From Sulfuritalea sp. (GTDB taxonomy: Bacteria; Pseudomonadota; Gammaproteobacteria; Burkholderiales; Rhodocyclaceae): a stretch of DNA of 64,000 nt. The position numbers and the translations under genes are program-made. The notes beneath the pieces are model-generated. The model worked only from the letters and a program-made list of their open reading frames with translations, searched no databases and was not told the DNA's origin. Location: positions 1-64,000 of the forward strand of contig JALNZB010000013.1 of assembly GCA_023229545.1 (NCBI GenBank). Reading direction: 5' to 3'. Within the stretch, counting starts at the first letter, position 1, and each line of letters opens with the position of its first letter. Positions 23,237 to 31,190 of the stretch are shown piece by piece.

Positions 23237-23271
23237 TTCACCCCGCCAGCCGTGCACAAAGGAGAAGCACC

Positions 23272-23994
23272 ATGTCGGAATCGATGACGCGCGAAGCAGC
23301 ACTGCGCATCGCGCTGGCCGCGAGGGAATTGCCCGGTGTCGAAACGCGCGCGCTGGTCGTGGCGCTGGCGGAAAAACTCGATCTGCCGCTGACCGAAACC
23401 AAGCTGGCGGCGGTCACCGTCGAGGACTTGCGCGAAATTCTGGCCGGCGATCATGCCGACCAGAACTGCGTGGTCGGTTTCGATGCGGAAAGTCTCAAGG
23501 CGGCGGTGCGACCGCTGTGGGGCATCGGCGTCGAGGGCAGCGAGCTGCCGGCGCTCGACGCTTACGCCGAGGGCGATCTGCCGAACTCGATCCGTGTCGC
23601 CGTTTGTTCAAATTCCGGCGAGCAGCTCGACGGCCATTTCGGCTCCTGCCAACGCTTCCTCGTCTATCAGGTCAGCCCGACGGCGCTACGCCTGATCGAC
23701 CAGCGACCGACGCTGGCGGCCGACCAGATGGAAGACCGCAACGTCGCGCGCTCCGCGCTGATCGGCGATTGCGACATCGTCTATGTCCAGTCCATCGGCG
23801 GCCCGGCGGCGGCCAAGGTGGTGCGCGCCGGCGCTCATCCGGTGAAGATTCCCAAGGCGGGCTCGGCCCGTGAAATCCTCGGCCAGTTGCAACAGAGCCT
23901 GCTGAGCCCGCCGCCCTGGCTGGCCAAGGTCATGGGCGTGCCGGCCGCTTCGCTGGCGCAATACGCGGAGGCCGCCGTGGCCGAAGCAGCATGA
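23272..23994 (+). CDS. nifY: Dinitrogenase FeMo-cofactor chaperone NifY/NafY
   Basis: A 240-residue protein with the two-part NafY layout: an N-terminal helical domain (EAALRIALAARELPG, about 8-100) that binds apo-dinitrogenase and a NifX-like core (IRVAVCSNSGEQLDGHFGSC, about 105-210) that can hold FeMo-cofactor. The start ATG at 23272 has AAGGAG eight bases upstream; an open extension upstream overlaps the ferredoxin gene and is not coding. Part of the nifHDKT-fdx-nifY unit. Confidence 0.93.
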   Translation: MSESMTREAALRIALAARELPGVETRALVVALAEKLDLPLTETKLAAVTVEDLREILAGDHADQNCVVGFDAESLKAAVRPLWGIGVEGSELPALDAYAEGDLPNSIRVAVCSNSGEQLDGHFGSCQRFLVYQVSPTALRLIDQRPTLAADQMEDRNVARSALIGDCDIVYVQSIGGPAAAKVVRAGAHPVKIPKAGSAREILGQLQQSLLSPPPWLAKVMGVPAASLAQYAEAAVAEAA

Positions 23995-24022
23995 TCGCAG
24001 CCGAACTGGTCAAGCCCGGAAA

Positions 24023-24991
24023 ATGCACATGAACCACTGGGATGATCTGGCGCGTCAGGTGACCGAACTTTGCGTCCGCGTTCCGGCCAGCGCCGGCCCC
24101 GGCGCGCTGGCTCGCGAACTGGCGAAGAGCGCGCCGCAACTGGCGTTTCGCGAAGTGCTGACGCGCGGCGGCTGGTATCGGCTCGGCGGCGTGGTCGATG
24201 CTTCCGGCGCGCATGTCGCCGACGATCTGGCGCAATGGGCCGAAACCGAACTAGCCCTTCGCGACGACGACCTCGGCGCGCTGTGCGACGACTATGCCGC
24301 CAGCGGCCTCAAGGCGACGCGCCTGACCGGCAAGACGCACTACCTGGTGGCGGCGACCGGGCCGGCTGCAACCGACTTCATCCAGATCGAAATCGAGGAA
24401 TTGCAGGAAACTGTTTGTCATGTCCTGTTCGACGCCGAAACGCCGCCTGCCAGCATCGAGGATCTGGTGGACCCGCGCCGCGACGAGCAATGCGCCGGCG
24501 CCGCGACGCCGCAGGGCGCCGCCTATCTCGCCCTGCGCCGGCTGACGCCGGTGGCCGATTTTCTCGCCCGCATGCGCGCGCAAAAACCCGAGCCGCATGC
24601 CATTCACCGTTTCATCGAGGCCTGGGAGGCCAGCAGCGCCGGCCTCGCCACGCAGTTCTCGAACCACTGGGTGCTCGGCGTGCGCGAGCATCTCGACCGC
24701 TACCGCCAGACCATTCTCAACGCCTCGCCCATCGCCGCCGTGAACGGCGCGCCGCCGCGTTTCGACGGCGTTTTCGGCGTGCAGGGCATGGCCCTGCAAC
24801 ATGCACTGTCGCGTTACGACAAGGCGGCGGGCTATCCGCTGGCCTGGTTCTTCAACATGCTTACCACCCGTAGCGTGCCCCACGCGCTGGCCACCGCCGT
24901 CATCGACGACATGCAGTCGGGATTCCACTACCTGCCGGATCGCGACGCGGCAGTAATCAAGGAGTGGCTGTACCGGCCCTATGGTTTCTGA
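24023..24991 (+). CDS. Conserved nif-operon protein of unknown function
   Basis: I do not recognise a named family for this 322-residue soluble protein. It has no signal peptide or membrane helix. Features: an N-terminal helical part, a mixed region with YLVAATGPAATDFIQIEIEE and a conserved-looking C-terminal block (AAGYPLAWFFNMLTTRSVPH, then DRDAAVIKEWLYRPYGF). It lies 28 bases after nifY in the same orientation with no promoter between, so it is probably cotranscribed with nifHDK and acts in nitrogenase assembly or protection. ATG 24023 or 24029. Confidence 0.75.
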   Translation: MHMNHWDDLARQVTELCVRVPASAGPGALARELAKSAPQLAFREVLTRGGWYRLGGVVDASGAHVADDLAQWAETELALRDDDLGALCDDYAASGLKATRLTGKTHYLVAATGPAATDFIQIEIEELQETVCHVLFDAETPPASIEDLVDPRRDEQCAGAATPQGAAYLALRRLTPVADFLARMRAQKPEPHAIHRFIEAWEASSAGLATQFSNHWVLGVREHLDRYRQTILNASPIAAVNGAPPRFDGVFGVQGMALQHALSRYDKAAGYPLAWFFNMLTTRSVPHALATAVIDDMQSGFHYLPDRDAAVIKEWLYRPYGF

Positions 24992-25108
24992 GGCGGGCTT
25001 CTGAGGCGACGCGCATCGCGCATCGCCGCCGTGTCACCATAAATGATAGCCGTCGTTACACAACGCGCTTCAGTAGTTCCAGAGATTCTGGGCGAGGGGA
25101 GGTGTTCG

Positions 25109-25813
25109 TTATCGGACCAGATTGGCAATGGTGGTCATACGGCGGCGTACGGCCTCGATCCGGCTGTCGTAGAGATCGTCATAGACAACGAGGCCGGGCA
25201 AGGTGTTTTCGGAATCCCGATGTCGCAGCACAGCGTGAAATTTTTTCGCCAGGTAGGCGGCCAGTTCGCCACCTGCCTCGGCAATCTCGCTTTCGATGCC
25301 GGGCCGACCGTCGAGCACATTGATGATGTCCTCGAAATCGTGGCTGACCATGATGTCGTTGCTGCCGCGTGTGGCAAAGGCCTCGAACTTCGTGGCGAGA
25401 AAGGCCGGCGCCGAAATCAACCGTATCCGCGCGCCGCTCGGCAAGACCAAGGGTGTCGCGGTTGTTGTGGCGATTGGATACCAGCGATTGGAAAATCCGA
25501 GAACGCGCTCGTCCGTCGGCATCAGGTCCACTTCCACATTGCCAACTCGCCATCGGCAGATCGGCGCATCCGGTGCCATGTCACGGACGAATCCACGTTC
25601 GGCAAAGCGCGCCTCCAGTGCGTGATAACCGGCAAGGGCAGTGACTTCCGCAACAAGGTCCACATCGAAGGTTGCTCGCGGCGGTGGTGCCTGTACCGAT
25701 GTGCACAACATTCCGGCGGCACACCCGCCTACGAAAACCAGTTCATCGCACAAGTTGCCCAGGGCGCGGGCGACCAGCTCCACCCGCTGCAGGTTGGGGT
25801 CGGCGGGATTCAC
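25109..25813 (-). CDS. AbiEii-like nucleotidyltransferase (toxin candidate)
   Basis: A 234-residue protein with a nucleotidyltransferase core: FVGGCAAGMLCTSV (about 27-40) and RATFDVDLVAEVT (about 46-58), the G-G/DxD pattern of AbiEii/MNT-type toxins, then a helical half with LATKFEAFATRGSNDIMVSHD, also typical. Such proteins are toxins of type IV-like or nucleotidylating modules and phage-abortive systems. The start is GTG at 25813, overlapping the upstream regulator stop by four bases (GTGA). Function in defence is inferred. Confidence 0.75.
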   Translation of the reverse strand: MNPADPNLQRVELVARALGNLCDELVFVGGCAAGMLCTSVQAPPPRATFDVDLVAEVTALAGYHALEARFAERGFVRDMAPDAPICRWRVGNVEVDLMPTDERVLGFSNRWYPIATTTATPLVLPSGARIRLISAPAFLATKFEAFATRGSNDIMVSHDFEDIINVLDGRPGIESEIAEAGGELAAYLAKKFHAVLRHRDSENTLPGLVVYDDLYDSRIEAVRRRMTTIANLVR

Positions 25814-26343
25814 AGCCGCGCCTCGAATATCTCCGTCGCCAGATTGCGCTCCCGCGCATTACCCATGCGCAACGCATCGAACAGCGCCAGGTTTTCGTAG
25901 AGGACCGGATTGCGCAAAGCGGCGGCTGGCGCGCTCGGATAAAGCGGCATCAGGGCGATACCGCGTGCGCTGCCTTCCGCATGGGGCCAGACGGGCGGGG
26001 GATCGCCGGAAGGGGCGATCTTCTTGTCGAGAGGTGCGGCGGCATAGGCAGTGGGAACGCCTCCCACCATTCCTCCCCGCACCGCCGGAAATGCGTAGCG
26101 TGCCCCGTGCAACAGAAATTCCTTGAATGCCGGCGTGAGGACACGTGGCTGGCGATCAAGAAAAGCCAGCAAGCGTGCCTGTTCGGCCCGCTTCAGTGCA
26201 CCGTGCACCTCCGACATCGAAAGACCCGTAAGGGCCGCAAGATCAGGGTAGGTCTGGTTTTCGCCCTTTACGGTGACCAGCGCCAGCAGCAGATAGAAAT
26301 CCTGCGGCTTGAGCACAACCTGGCGATTGACGGGGCGACGCAT
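25810..26343 (-). CDS. AbiEi-like winged-helix regulator (antitoxin candidate)
   Basis: A 177-residue protein with an N-terminal winged helix (VVLKPQDFYLLLALVTVKGE, then DLAALTGLSMSEVHGALKRA) and a less conserved C-terminus. Located before and overlapping the nucleotidyltransferase gene, it matches the layout of AbiE systems, whose first gene is the repressor-antitoxin. The promoter region carries three palindromes (26368-26448), which fits autorepression. Assignment rests on domain type and context. Confidence 0.65.
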   Translation of the reverse strand: MRRPVNRQVVLKPQDFYLLLALVTVKGENQTYPDLAALTGLSMSEVHGALKRAEQARLLAFLDRQPRVLTPAFKEFLLHGARYAFPAVRGGMVGGVPTAYAAAPLDKKIAPSGDPPPVWPHAEGSARGIALMPLYPSAPAAALRNPVLYENLALFDALRMGNARERNLATEIFEARL

Positions 26344-26367
26344 TATGGATTGCAGCCTGCTTTCTTG

Positions 26368-26384
26368 TTTCGCGAAAAGCGAAA
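26368..26384. promoter_or_regulatory. Inverted repeat in the AbiE-like promoter
   Basis: TTTCGC-GAAAA-GCGAAA, about 25 bases upstream of the regulator start, a likely operator. GCGAAA recurs in the palindrome at 26427-26448. Confidence 0.6.
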
Positions 26385-26399
26385 GTAATTTATAAACAG

Positions 26400-26414
26400 T
26401 GTATTGTCAATACA
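26400..26414. promoter_or_regulatory. Palindrome in the AbiE-like promoter
   Basis: TGTATTG-T-CAATACA, a perfect 7-bp inverted repeat around one base, in an AT-rich patch that could hold the promoter. Confidence 0.6.
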
Positions 26415-26426
26415 TTTCTGACGTCA

Positions 26427-26448
26427 TTCGCTATTCGCGAATAGCGAA
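26427..26448. promoter_or_regulatory. 22-bp perfect palindrome
   Basis: TTCGCTATTCG is followed directly by its reverse complement CGAATAGCGAA. It shares GCGAA with the inverted repeat at 26368-26384 and runs into repeat copy 7. Confidence 0.7.
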
Positions 26449-26472
26449 AGTCGGCGCTGGCGGGACGGCGAT
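26447..26472 (+). repeat. 26-base dispersed repeat, copy 7 (exact)
   Basis: Exact consensus match (variable bases GG), intergenic, 18 bases beyond the stop of the GNAT gene. Confidence 0.95.
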
Positions 26473-26490
26473 GGAAGGCCGTTTGGCGCG

Positions 26491-26940
26491 TTACAGCCGT
26501 TTTCGCCGTACCACCATCGCCGACTTTTCAAAGCCGAGTTGTTCATAGAAGTCCAGCGCGGCGGCGTTGTCCTGGTCGGCCAAGAGCGTGACGCGGGGCA
26601 TGCCTTCGTTCTTCGCCCAGGCCAACACGTGCTCGACCAGTTGCCGACCGTGGCCGCCACCGCGATGGCTGGCGGCGAGGATCACGTCTTCGAGGATCAG
26701 CACCGGGCCGCCTTCCGCCGTGCTGACGCTGACCAGCGCATTGGCCATGCCCACCACCTGGCCGCCGTCGCGGGCGACGAAGAGCCTGCCGTGGGCGGGG
26801 TGGTCGAGTATCCAGCGCAGTGCGGCAAGTTGCTTCGCGCGCTGCGGCTGGAAGTCGGATTCCAGCGTGAACAGTTCGTAAAGCAGGTCGGCCATGGCCT
26901 CGATGTCATCGGCGCCGGCGAATTCGATGAGAATGCTCAT
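26491..26940 (-). CDS. GNAT family N-acetyltransferase
   Basis: A 149-residue GCN5-type acetyltransferase: the acetyl-CoA-binding motif ILAASHRGGGHGRQLVEHVL (about 88-107) and the C-terminal ADQDNAAALDFYEQLGFEKS are clear. The substrate is unknown. Its start overlaps the stop of the DUF2478 gene by four bases, so it is the last gene of the mod transcription unit, though nothing ties its activity to molybdenum. Confidence 0.88.
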   Translation of the reverse strand: MSILIEFAGADDIEAMADLLYELFTLESDFQPQRAKQLAALRWILDHPAHGRLFVARDGGQVVGMANALVSVSTAEGGPVLILEDVILAASHRGGGHGRQLVEHVLAWAKNEGMPRVTLLADQDNAAALDFYEQLGFEKSAMVVRRKRL

Positions 26941-27458
26941 GTATTTCTCCGGGCCAGGTTCGCGAACCAGTCGTCGAGTGCTGTGCGCCGCGCCGGCAAT
27001 TCGACGCCGGCAGCGCCGGTGAAATGCTGCCAGGCGGGTAGATACTCGTCGGCGACGACAGTGAGGAAAGGGATTTCCGCCGCCATCAGGGCCAGCATTT
27101 CGGCGGCCAGGCCGCCGCCCGTTGCTTCGAGGGCGCCGAAGCGATTGGCGATGGCAAGGTCGGCATTTGCGTCGAGGGCGCGACGCAGCACCAGGCTGGC
27201 CGCCGCCAGACCGCCGGAATCGATGGAGCAGGAAAGCGAGCCCGCGCCGAGATTCTGGAAGATCGGGTAGCGCGTGCCGGTTTGCAGATCCAGCAGCACG
27301 GTGTCGGCCTTGATGCCGTCCGGGCGCTGCTGGATCAGGCCGTGCACCTGCCGCCCCTGGTGGTTGAGGGCGGCGGCAAAATCGTTCAGCAGCGGGTCGG
27401 CAGCGCCACGTTCGGCATGGACGATGGCGGCGATGGGCGCGTTCATTTCGGTCGTCAT
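26937..27458 (-). CDS. DUF2478 protein linked to molybdate transport
   Basis: A 173-residue protein of the DUF2478 family, P-loop-NTPase-like proteins found next to mod genes: IAAIVHAERGAADPLLNDFA at the start, DLQTGTRYPIFQNLGAGSLS, then LAIANRFGALEATGGGLAAE. A role in molybdate or cofactor handling is suggested only by context. ATG at 27458 overlaps the modC stop (ATGA); the open extension upstream is antisense-like and rejected. Confidence 0.8.
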   Translation of the reverse strand: MTTEMNAPIAAIVHAERGAADPLLNDFAAALNHQGRQVHGLIQQRPDGIKADTVLLDLQTGTRYPIFQNLGAGSLSCSIDSGGLAAASLVLRRALDANADLAIANRFGALEATGGGLAAEMLALMAAEIPFLTVVADEYLPAWQHFTGAAGVELPARRTALDDWFANLARRNT

Positions 27459-28558
27459 CCCACCAGCGCCACGGCCTTGATCTGCGCCCAGACCTCCATG
27501 CCCGGCGTCAGCCTCAGTGCGGCGGCGGAGCGCTGGGTGAGGCGCGCCAGTAGCGGCACGCCGCCGGCGTCGAGACGCACGAGGCAGAGCGCCGGATGGG
27601 CTTCGTCGCCCAGCGCGGCGACGCGCACCGGCAGGCTGTTGACGATGCTGCTGCCGGTGGCCGGCTGGAGCGCGAGGCTGACATCGCGGGCGAGGATGCG
27701 CACGCGCACATGGTGGTCGATGGCATGACCGGCGTCGCGCACCCACAGGCTGCCGCCGGGAAATTCGACGCGGGCGAGATGCCATTGCGTGTCGTGTTCC
27801 GCCACCGTGGCATCGAGCACCACGCCGGCATCCTCGCCGAGGCGCAATGACATGGCGGGCAGGTCGAGCCGCGCCAGGGTTTCCGTGAGCGGCCCGGTGG
27901 CGAGTGCGCGACCGGCATCGAGTACGACGAGATGATCGGCCAGCCGGGCGACTTCGTCCGGCGCATGGCTGACGTAGAACAGCGGAATACTGAGTTCCTC
28001 ATGAAGCTGTTCGAGGTAGGGCAGGATTTCTTCCTTGCGCGCCAGGTCGAGCGCGGCGAGCGGCTCATCCATCAGCAGCAGGCGCGGCTGCGTCAGCAAG
28101 GCGCGGGCGATGGCGACGCGCTGGCGCTCGCCGCCGGAGAGGCGGTCGGGCTGGCGATCAAGCAGGTGGCCGATGCCGAGCAGGTCGACAATCTTTGAAA
28201 AGTTATGCGAAGCGGTATCCCCCTTCGGGACGGCGCTGGCGGCACGGCGCTCCGTTCGCTTCATGCCGTATTCCAGATTCCGGCGCACGGAAAGATGCGC
28301 GAACAGGCTGGCTTCCTGAAACACATAGCCGACGGGCCGCTGGTGCGTGGGCAGAAAGGTATTTTCATCCTGCCAGATTTCGCCATCGACGGCCAAGCGC
28401 CCGCCGCGCACGCGCTCCAGCCCCGCGATGGCGCGCAGCAGCGTGGTCTTGCCGGACCCCGAGTGGCCAAACAGCGCGGTGACGCCGGTCGACGGCAGCG
28501 CCAGATCGACATCAAGCGAAAAGCCGGGGTAGTCGAGCTTGAAGCGGGCTTCGATCAT
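27455..28558 (-). CDS. modC: Molybdate ABC transporter ATP-binding protein
   Basis: ModC powers molybdate import with ModB. The 367-residue product has Walker A GHSGSGKTTLL (about 31-41), the signature LSGGERQRVAIARALL, Walker B LLLMDEPLAALD and a C-terminal TOBE/MOP domain that binds oxyanion. Between YGMKR and FSKIVDLLGI there are about 18 extra residues (SAVPKGDTASHN) compared with E. coli ModC, and this insert contains a copy of the 26-base repeat. ATG at 28558 overlaps modB by four bases. Confidence 0.95.
   Translation of the reverse strand: MIEARFKLDYPGFSLDVDLALPSTGVTALFGHSGSGKTTLLRAIAGLERVRGGRLAVDGEIWQDENTFLPTHQRPVGYVFQEASLFAHLSVRRNLEYGMKRTERRAASAVPKGDTASHNFSKIVDLLGIGHLLDRQPDRLSGGERQRVAIARALLTQPRLLLMDEPLAALDLARKEEILPYLEQLHEELSIPLFYVSHAPDEVARLADHLVVLDAGRALATGPLTETLARLDLPAMSLRLGEDAGVVLDATVAEHDTQWHLARVEFPGGSLWVRDAGHAIDHHVRVRILARDVSLALQPATGSSIVNSLPVRVAALGDEAHPALCLVRLDAGGVPLLARLTQRSAAALRLTPGMEVWAQIKAVALVG
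28226..28251 (+). repeat. 26-base dispersed repeat, copy 8
   Basis: The core CGGCGCTGGCG-GC-ACGGCG is intact; the first bases and GTC (GAC here) differ. It lies inside the extra segment of modC, antisense to it. Confidence 0.6.
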
Positions 28559-29229
28559 TTCCGCCTCCCGGTCGGATTCAGCGTATAGAGCGCCAGCAAC
28601 ACGAAGAAGGAGAAAATCACCATGCCGGCGGACAGCCAGTGCGCCTGCGCGTATTCGAGCGCTTCGACGTGGTCGTAAATCTGCACCGAGACCACGCGCG
28701 TTTTTTCCGGGATGTTGCCGCCGATCATCAGCACCACGCCGAATTCGCCGACGGTGTGGGCGAAGCCGAGGATGGCGGCGGTGAAGAAGCCGGGTTTCGC
28801 CAGCGGCACGGCGACGCTGAAGAAGGCATCGAGCGGCGCGGCGCCCAGCGTCGCCGCGACTTCCAGCGGACGGTCGCCGGTGGCCTCGAAGGCATTCTGG
28901 ATCGGCTGCACGACGAAGGGCAGCGAGTAGAACACCGAGGCGATCACCAGACCGCCGAAGGTGAACGGCAGCAGGCCGAGGCCGGCCCATTGCGTGAATT
29001 GCCCGACAACGCCGTTCGGCCCCATCAGCAACAGCAGATAGAAGCCGAGCACGGTCGGCGGCAGCACGATGGGCAGCGCGACAACCGCGCCGACCGGGCC
29101 TTTCCACGCCGAGCGGGTACGCGCCAGCCACCAGGCGATGGGCGTGCCGATCAGCAACAGGATCAGCGTGACCACCGTGGCGAGCTTGAGGGTGAGCCAG
29201 ACGGCGGCGAGGTCGGCGGGATTGGGCAT
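28555..29229 (-). CDS. modB: Molybdate ABC transporter permease
   Basis: ModB forms the membrane channel of the molybdate importer. The 224-residue product has about five hydrophobic helices and the permease EAA loop (EVAATLGAAPLDAFFSVAVP, about 122-141) that contacts ModC. Length and motif are typical. It follows modA by 6 bases and overlaps modC by four. Confidence 0.96.
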   Translation of the reverse strand: MPNPADLAAVWLTLKLATVVTLILLLIGTPIAWWLARTRSAWKGPVGAVVALPIVLPPTVLGFYLLLLMGPNGVVGQFTQWAGLGLLPFTFGGLVIASVFYSLPFVVQPIQNAFEATGDRPLEVAATLGAAPLDAFFSVAVPLAKPGFFTAAILGFAHTVGEFGVVLMIGGNIPEKTRVVSVQIYDHVEALEYAQAHWLSAGMVIFSFFVLLALYTLNPTGRRK

Positions 29230-29235
29230 GGCGGC

Positions 29236-30000
29236 TTATTTTCCAGGGGCTTCGCCCGGCAGCACGAAGCCGTACTTGACCATGATGCGCCGCACCTCCG
29301 CGCTGCCCATGTAGTCGGCGAAGGTCTTCGCCAGCGCGTTGCCTGCGGCGCGCTTGGTGATGATGAAGCCCTGCTCCAGCGGCTGGTGCAGCTTGTCGGG
29401 CACCAGCGCGTAGCCGCCCTTGGCAGCCAGCTCCTTGTTCAGCGCCAGGGCCAGCGCGATGATGCCGATGTCGGCGTTGCCGGTCTGCACGTATTGCGCC
29501 GTCTGGGCGATGTTCTCGCCGAACACCAGGCGGGATTCCACCTTGTCCCACACGCCTGCGGAGCGCAGCGCTTCCTCGGCGCGCTTGCCGTAAGGCGCGT
29601 GCTTCGGATTGGCGATGGCGATCTTGCGGATCGACGGGTCGGCGAGGTCGGCGAGGGTTAGCTTGCTGGCATCGCGCGATTGGCTCCACAGCACGATGCG
29701 GCCGACGGCGTAAGGCTTCACCGCCGAGGCGGCGAAGCCTTCCTTCTCCAGAATCCGGGGATAGGCAATGTCAGCGGAAAAATACAGGTCATAGGGCGCG
29801 CCCTGCTGGACCTGGGTGTGGAACTTGCCGGAAGAACCGTAGATGGTTTCCACCGTGTCGCCGGGGTGGGCCTGCCTGAAGACGGCGACGATTTCCTCCA
29901 TGGCGAACTTGAGGTCGGCGGCGGCGGCGATGGTGATCTTGTCGGCGGCGAAGAGGCTGCCGGAAAGCGTGGCGAAGATGAGTGCGAAGAGGATTTTCAT
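29236..30000 (-). CDS. modA: Molybdate-binding periplasmic protein
   Basis: ModA captures molybdate in the periplasm. The 254-residue product has a signal peptide (about 1-19, ending SLFAAD), the oxyanion-binding ITIAAAADLKFAMEEI and YGSSGKFHTQVQQGAPYDLY, and a C-terminal region with ADIGIIALALALNKEL. It is the first gene of modABC. A ModE box at 30015-30038 directly overlaps its promoter region. Confidence 0.96.
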   Translation of the reverse strand: MKILFALIFATLSGSLFAADKITIAAAADLKFAMEEIVAVFRQAHPGDTVETIYGSSGKFHTQVQQGAPYDLYFSADIAYPRILEKEGFAASAVKPYAVGRIVLWSQSRDASKLTLADLADPSIRKIAIANPKHAPYGKRAEEALRSAGVWDKVESRLVFGENIAQTAQYVQTGNADIGIIALALALNKELAAKGGYALVPDKLHQPLEQGFIITKRAAGNALAKTFADYMGSAEVRRIMVKYGFVLPGEAPGK

Positions 30001-30014
30001 GAGTGTTGTTCTTT

Positions 30015-30038
30015 CGATGTATCGTGCAGGATATAGCG
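30015..30038. promoter_or_regulatory. ModE box upstream of modA
   Basis: CGATGTAT, eight bases (CGTGCAGG), then ATATAGCG: an 8-8-8 inverted repeat that fits the ModE operator (CGnTATnT-N8-AnATAnCG). It lies 15 bases upstream of the modA ATG, so molybdate-loaded ModE should block transcription. Confidence 0.75.
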
Positions 30039-30071
30039 ATGGGCAAAAAAAGGCGATATGTTCTGGATGGG

Positions 30072-30419
30072 TCAGTGCGCCAGCAGTTTGGTGAATGCGC
30101 GCATGTCGGCGGCGATGGCGGCAGCGGCCGTGAGTTCCATGGCGCGATAGCGGGACAGTACGTCCAGGCCGAATTCGGTAACGCTGGCGCCGCCCCCGCT
30201 GGCACCGCCCTTTGCCGTTTCCACCAGTGGATTACGGAAAGAGCGGTTCATGGTATCCACCAGCAGCCAGGCGCGGCGATAGGACATGCCCATGGATCGC
30301 GCCGCCGCCGAAATGGAGCCGGTGCGCGCCACTGCTTCGAGCAGGGCGGCCTTGCCCGGCCCGATGGCGATGTCGGCGCCAAGCAGGATGCGCAAACGCG
30401 GTTCGACTTGTCGTTCCAT
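30072..30419 (-). CDS. modE: ModE-type molybdate regulator, HTH domain only
   Basis: A 115-residue winged-helix protein of the ModE N-terminal family: GKAALLEAVARTGSISAAAR, SMGMSYRRAWLLVDTMN, then GGASGGGASVTEFGLDVLSR. E. coli ModE has two extra C-terminal MOP domains that bind molybdate; they are missing here, so the short form must sense molybdate with another protein or bind it differently. It lies 71 bases upstream of modA with a ModE box at each promoter, which fits autoregulation. Confidence 0.9.
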   Translation of the reverse strand: MERQVEPRLRILLGADIAIGPGKAALLEAVARTGSISAAARSMGMSYRRAWLLVDTMNRSFRNPLVETAKGGASGGGASVTEFGLDVLSRYRAMELTAAAAIAADMRAFTKLLAH

Positions 30420-30427
30420 GGTTGTCT

Positions 30428-30451
30428 CGATATATCGGTAAGGTCATAACG
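30428..30451. promoter_or_regulatory. ModE box upstream of modE
   Basis: CGATATAT, eight bases (CGGTAAGG), then TCATAACG, the same 8-8-8 layout as the modA box, 8 bases upstream of the modE start. A further GATATATC half-site follows at 30451-30458. Confidence 0.7.
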
Positions 30452-30546
30452 ATATATCAAACCTTGAAGCGATGGCAAGTGTGTCGTGCATCAGCGACCG
30501 CCTCAGTCGAGTTCGTAGTCGAAGGAGTTGAACGCGGCCATTGCGG

Positions 30547-31122
30547 CTACGCCTCAGGGCCGAAGCAGATGCCGTAATCGGTGCACGCGGCGCAGCTCGG
30601 CGACTTGCAGATCAGCACTTCGGCCGCCTCGCACAATTGGCGGTAGAAGAACTTCTTCCACTTCATGTCGCCGACATTTTTCATTTTCAGCGCCGTGAAG
30701 CGGGTTTGCATCAGCGCGCTGAGTTCGACGCGGCTGGGCAGGCCGAGGTCTTGCCAGAGATGGTTGTCGGCCATGCTGGCGGTGGCGACGGCGTGGGCCA
30801 GCCAGCGCGAATCGCGCGCCGTGGTGGTCTGGTGCGCCAGCAGCAGCGCGACCAGATCGTCGAATTCGTCGGCGGGCGGGCGCGGCGTTGCGGCGGCTTC
30901 TTCGCGCCATTCGTGCAGCAGCGGGCGCAGCGATGCGGCGGCGGGAAAGTAGTCGATGAGCAAGGCATCGAATTCATCGGCATCGAGGCCGGCCACCGGC
31001 GCCCGCCACGCGCCCTTGCGGCGCGGGGCGAGGGCGATGGTGCCGGCCAGGGCCTGGGTTTCCGGCAGAAGGGGGTAGCGCGCGAGGGCGAGTAGGTGGG
31101 GACGCAGGTCGGTGGCGTTCAT
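30547..31122 (-). CDS. nifQ: Nitrogen fixation protein NifQ
   Basis: NifQ holds a Mo-Fe-S cluster and donates molybdenum to NifEN for FeMo-co synthesis. The 191-residue product ends with the family motif C-X4-C-X2-C-X5-C (CKSPSCAACTDYGIC, about 173-187) and has the conserved FTALKMKNVGDMKWKKFFYR before it. It lies upstream of modE in the same orientation. A -24/-12 promoter and NifA site precede it, but the promoter is so close that the mRNA would begin only about two bases before the ATG at 31122. Confidence 0.93.
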   Translation of the reverse strand: MNATDLRPHLLALARYPLLPETQALAGTIALAPRRKGAWRAPVAGLDADEFDALLIDYFPAAASLRPLLHEWREEAAATPRPPADEFDDLVALLLAHQTTTARDSRWLAHAVATASMADNHLWQDLGLPSRVELSALMQTRFTALKMKNVGDMKWKKFFYRQLCEAAEVLICKSPSCAACTDYGICFGPEA

Positions 31123-31134
31123 GATGAACGACAA

Positions 31135-31150
31135 TGCAGGAAGAATGCCA
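31135..31150 (-). promoter_or_regulatory. Sigma-54 promoter of nifQ
   Basis: On the minus strand TGGCAT-TCTTC-CTGCA fits the -24/-12 consensus with two mismatches. Predicted start near 31124, at the nifQ ATG. Confidence 0.7.
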
Positions 31151-31190
31151 GCGCCCGATGCCGCAGAAACAGGCGGTATCCATGGCGCCG

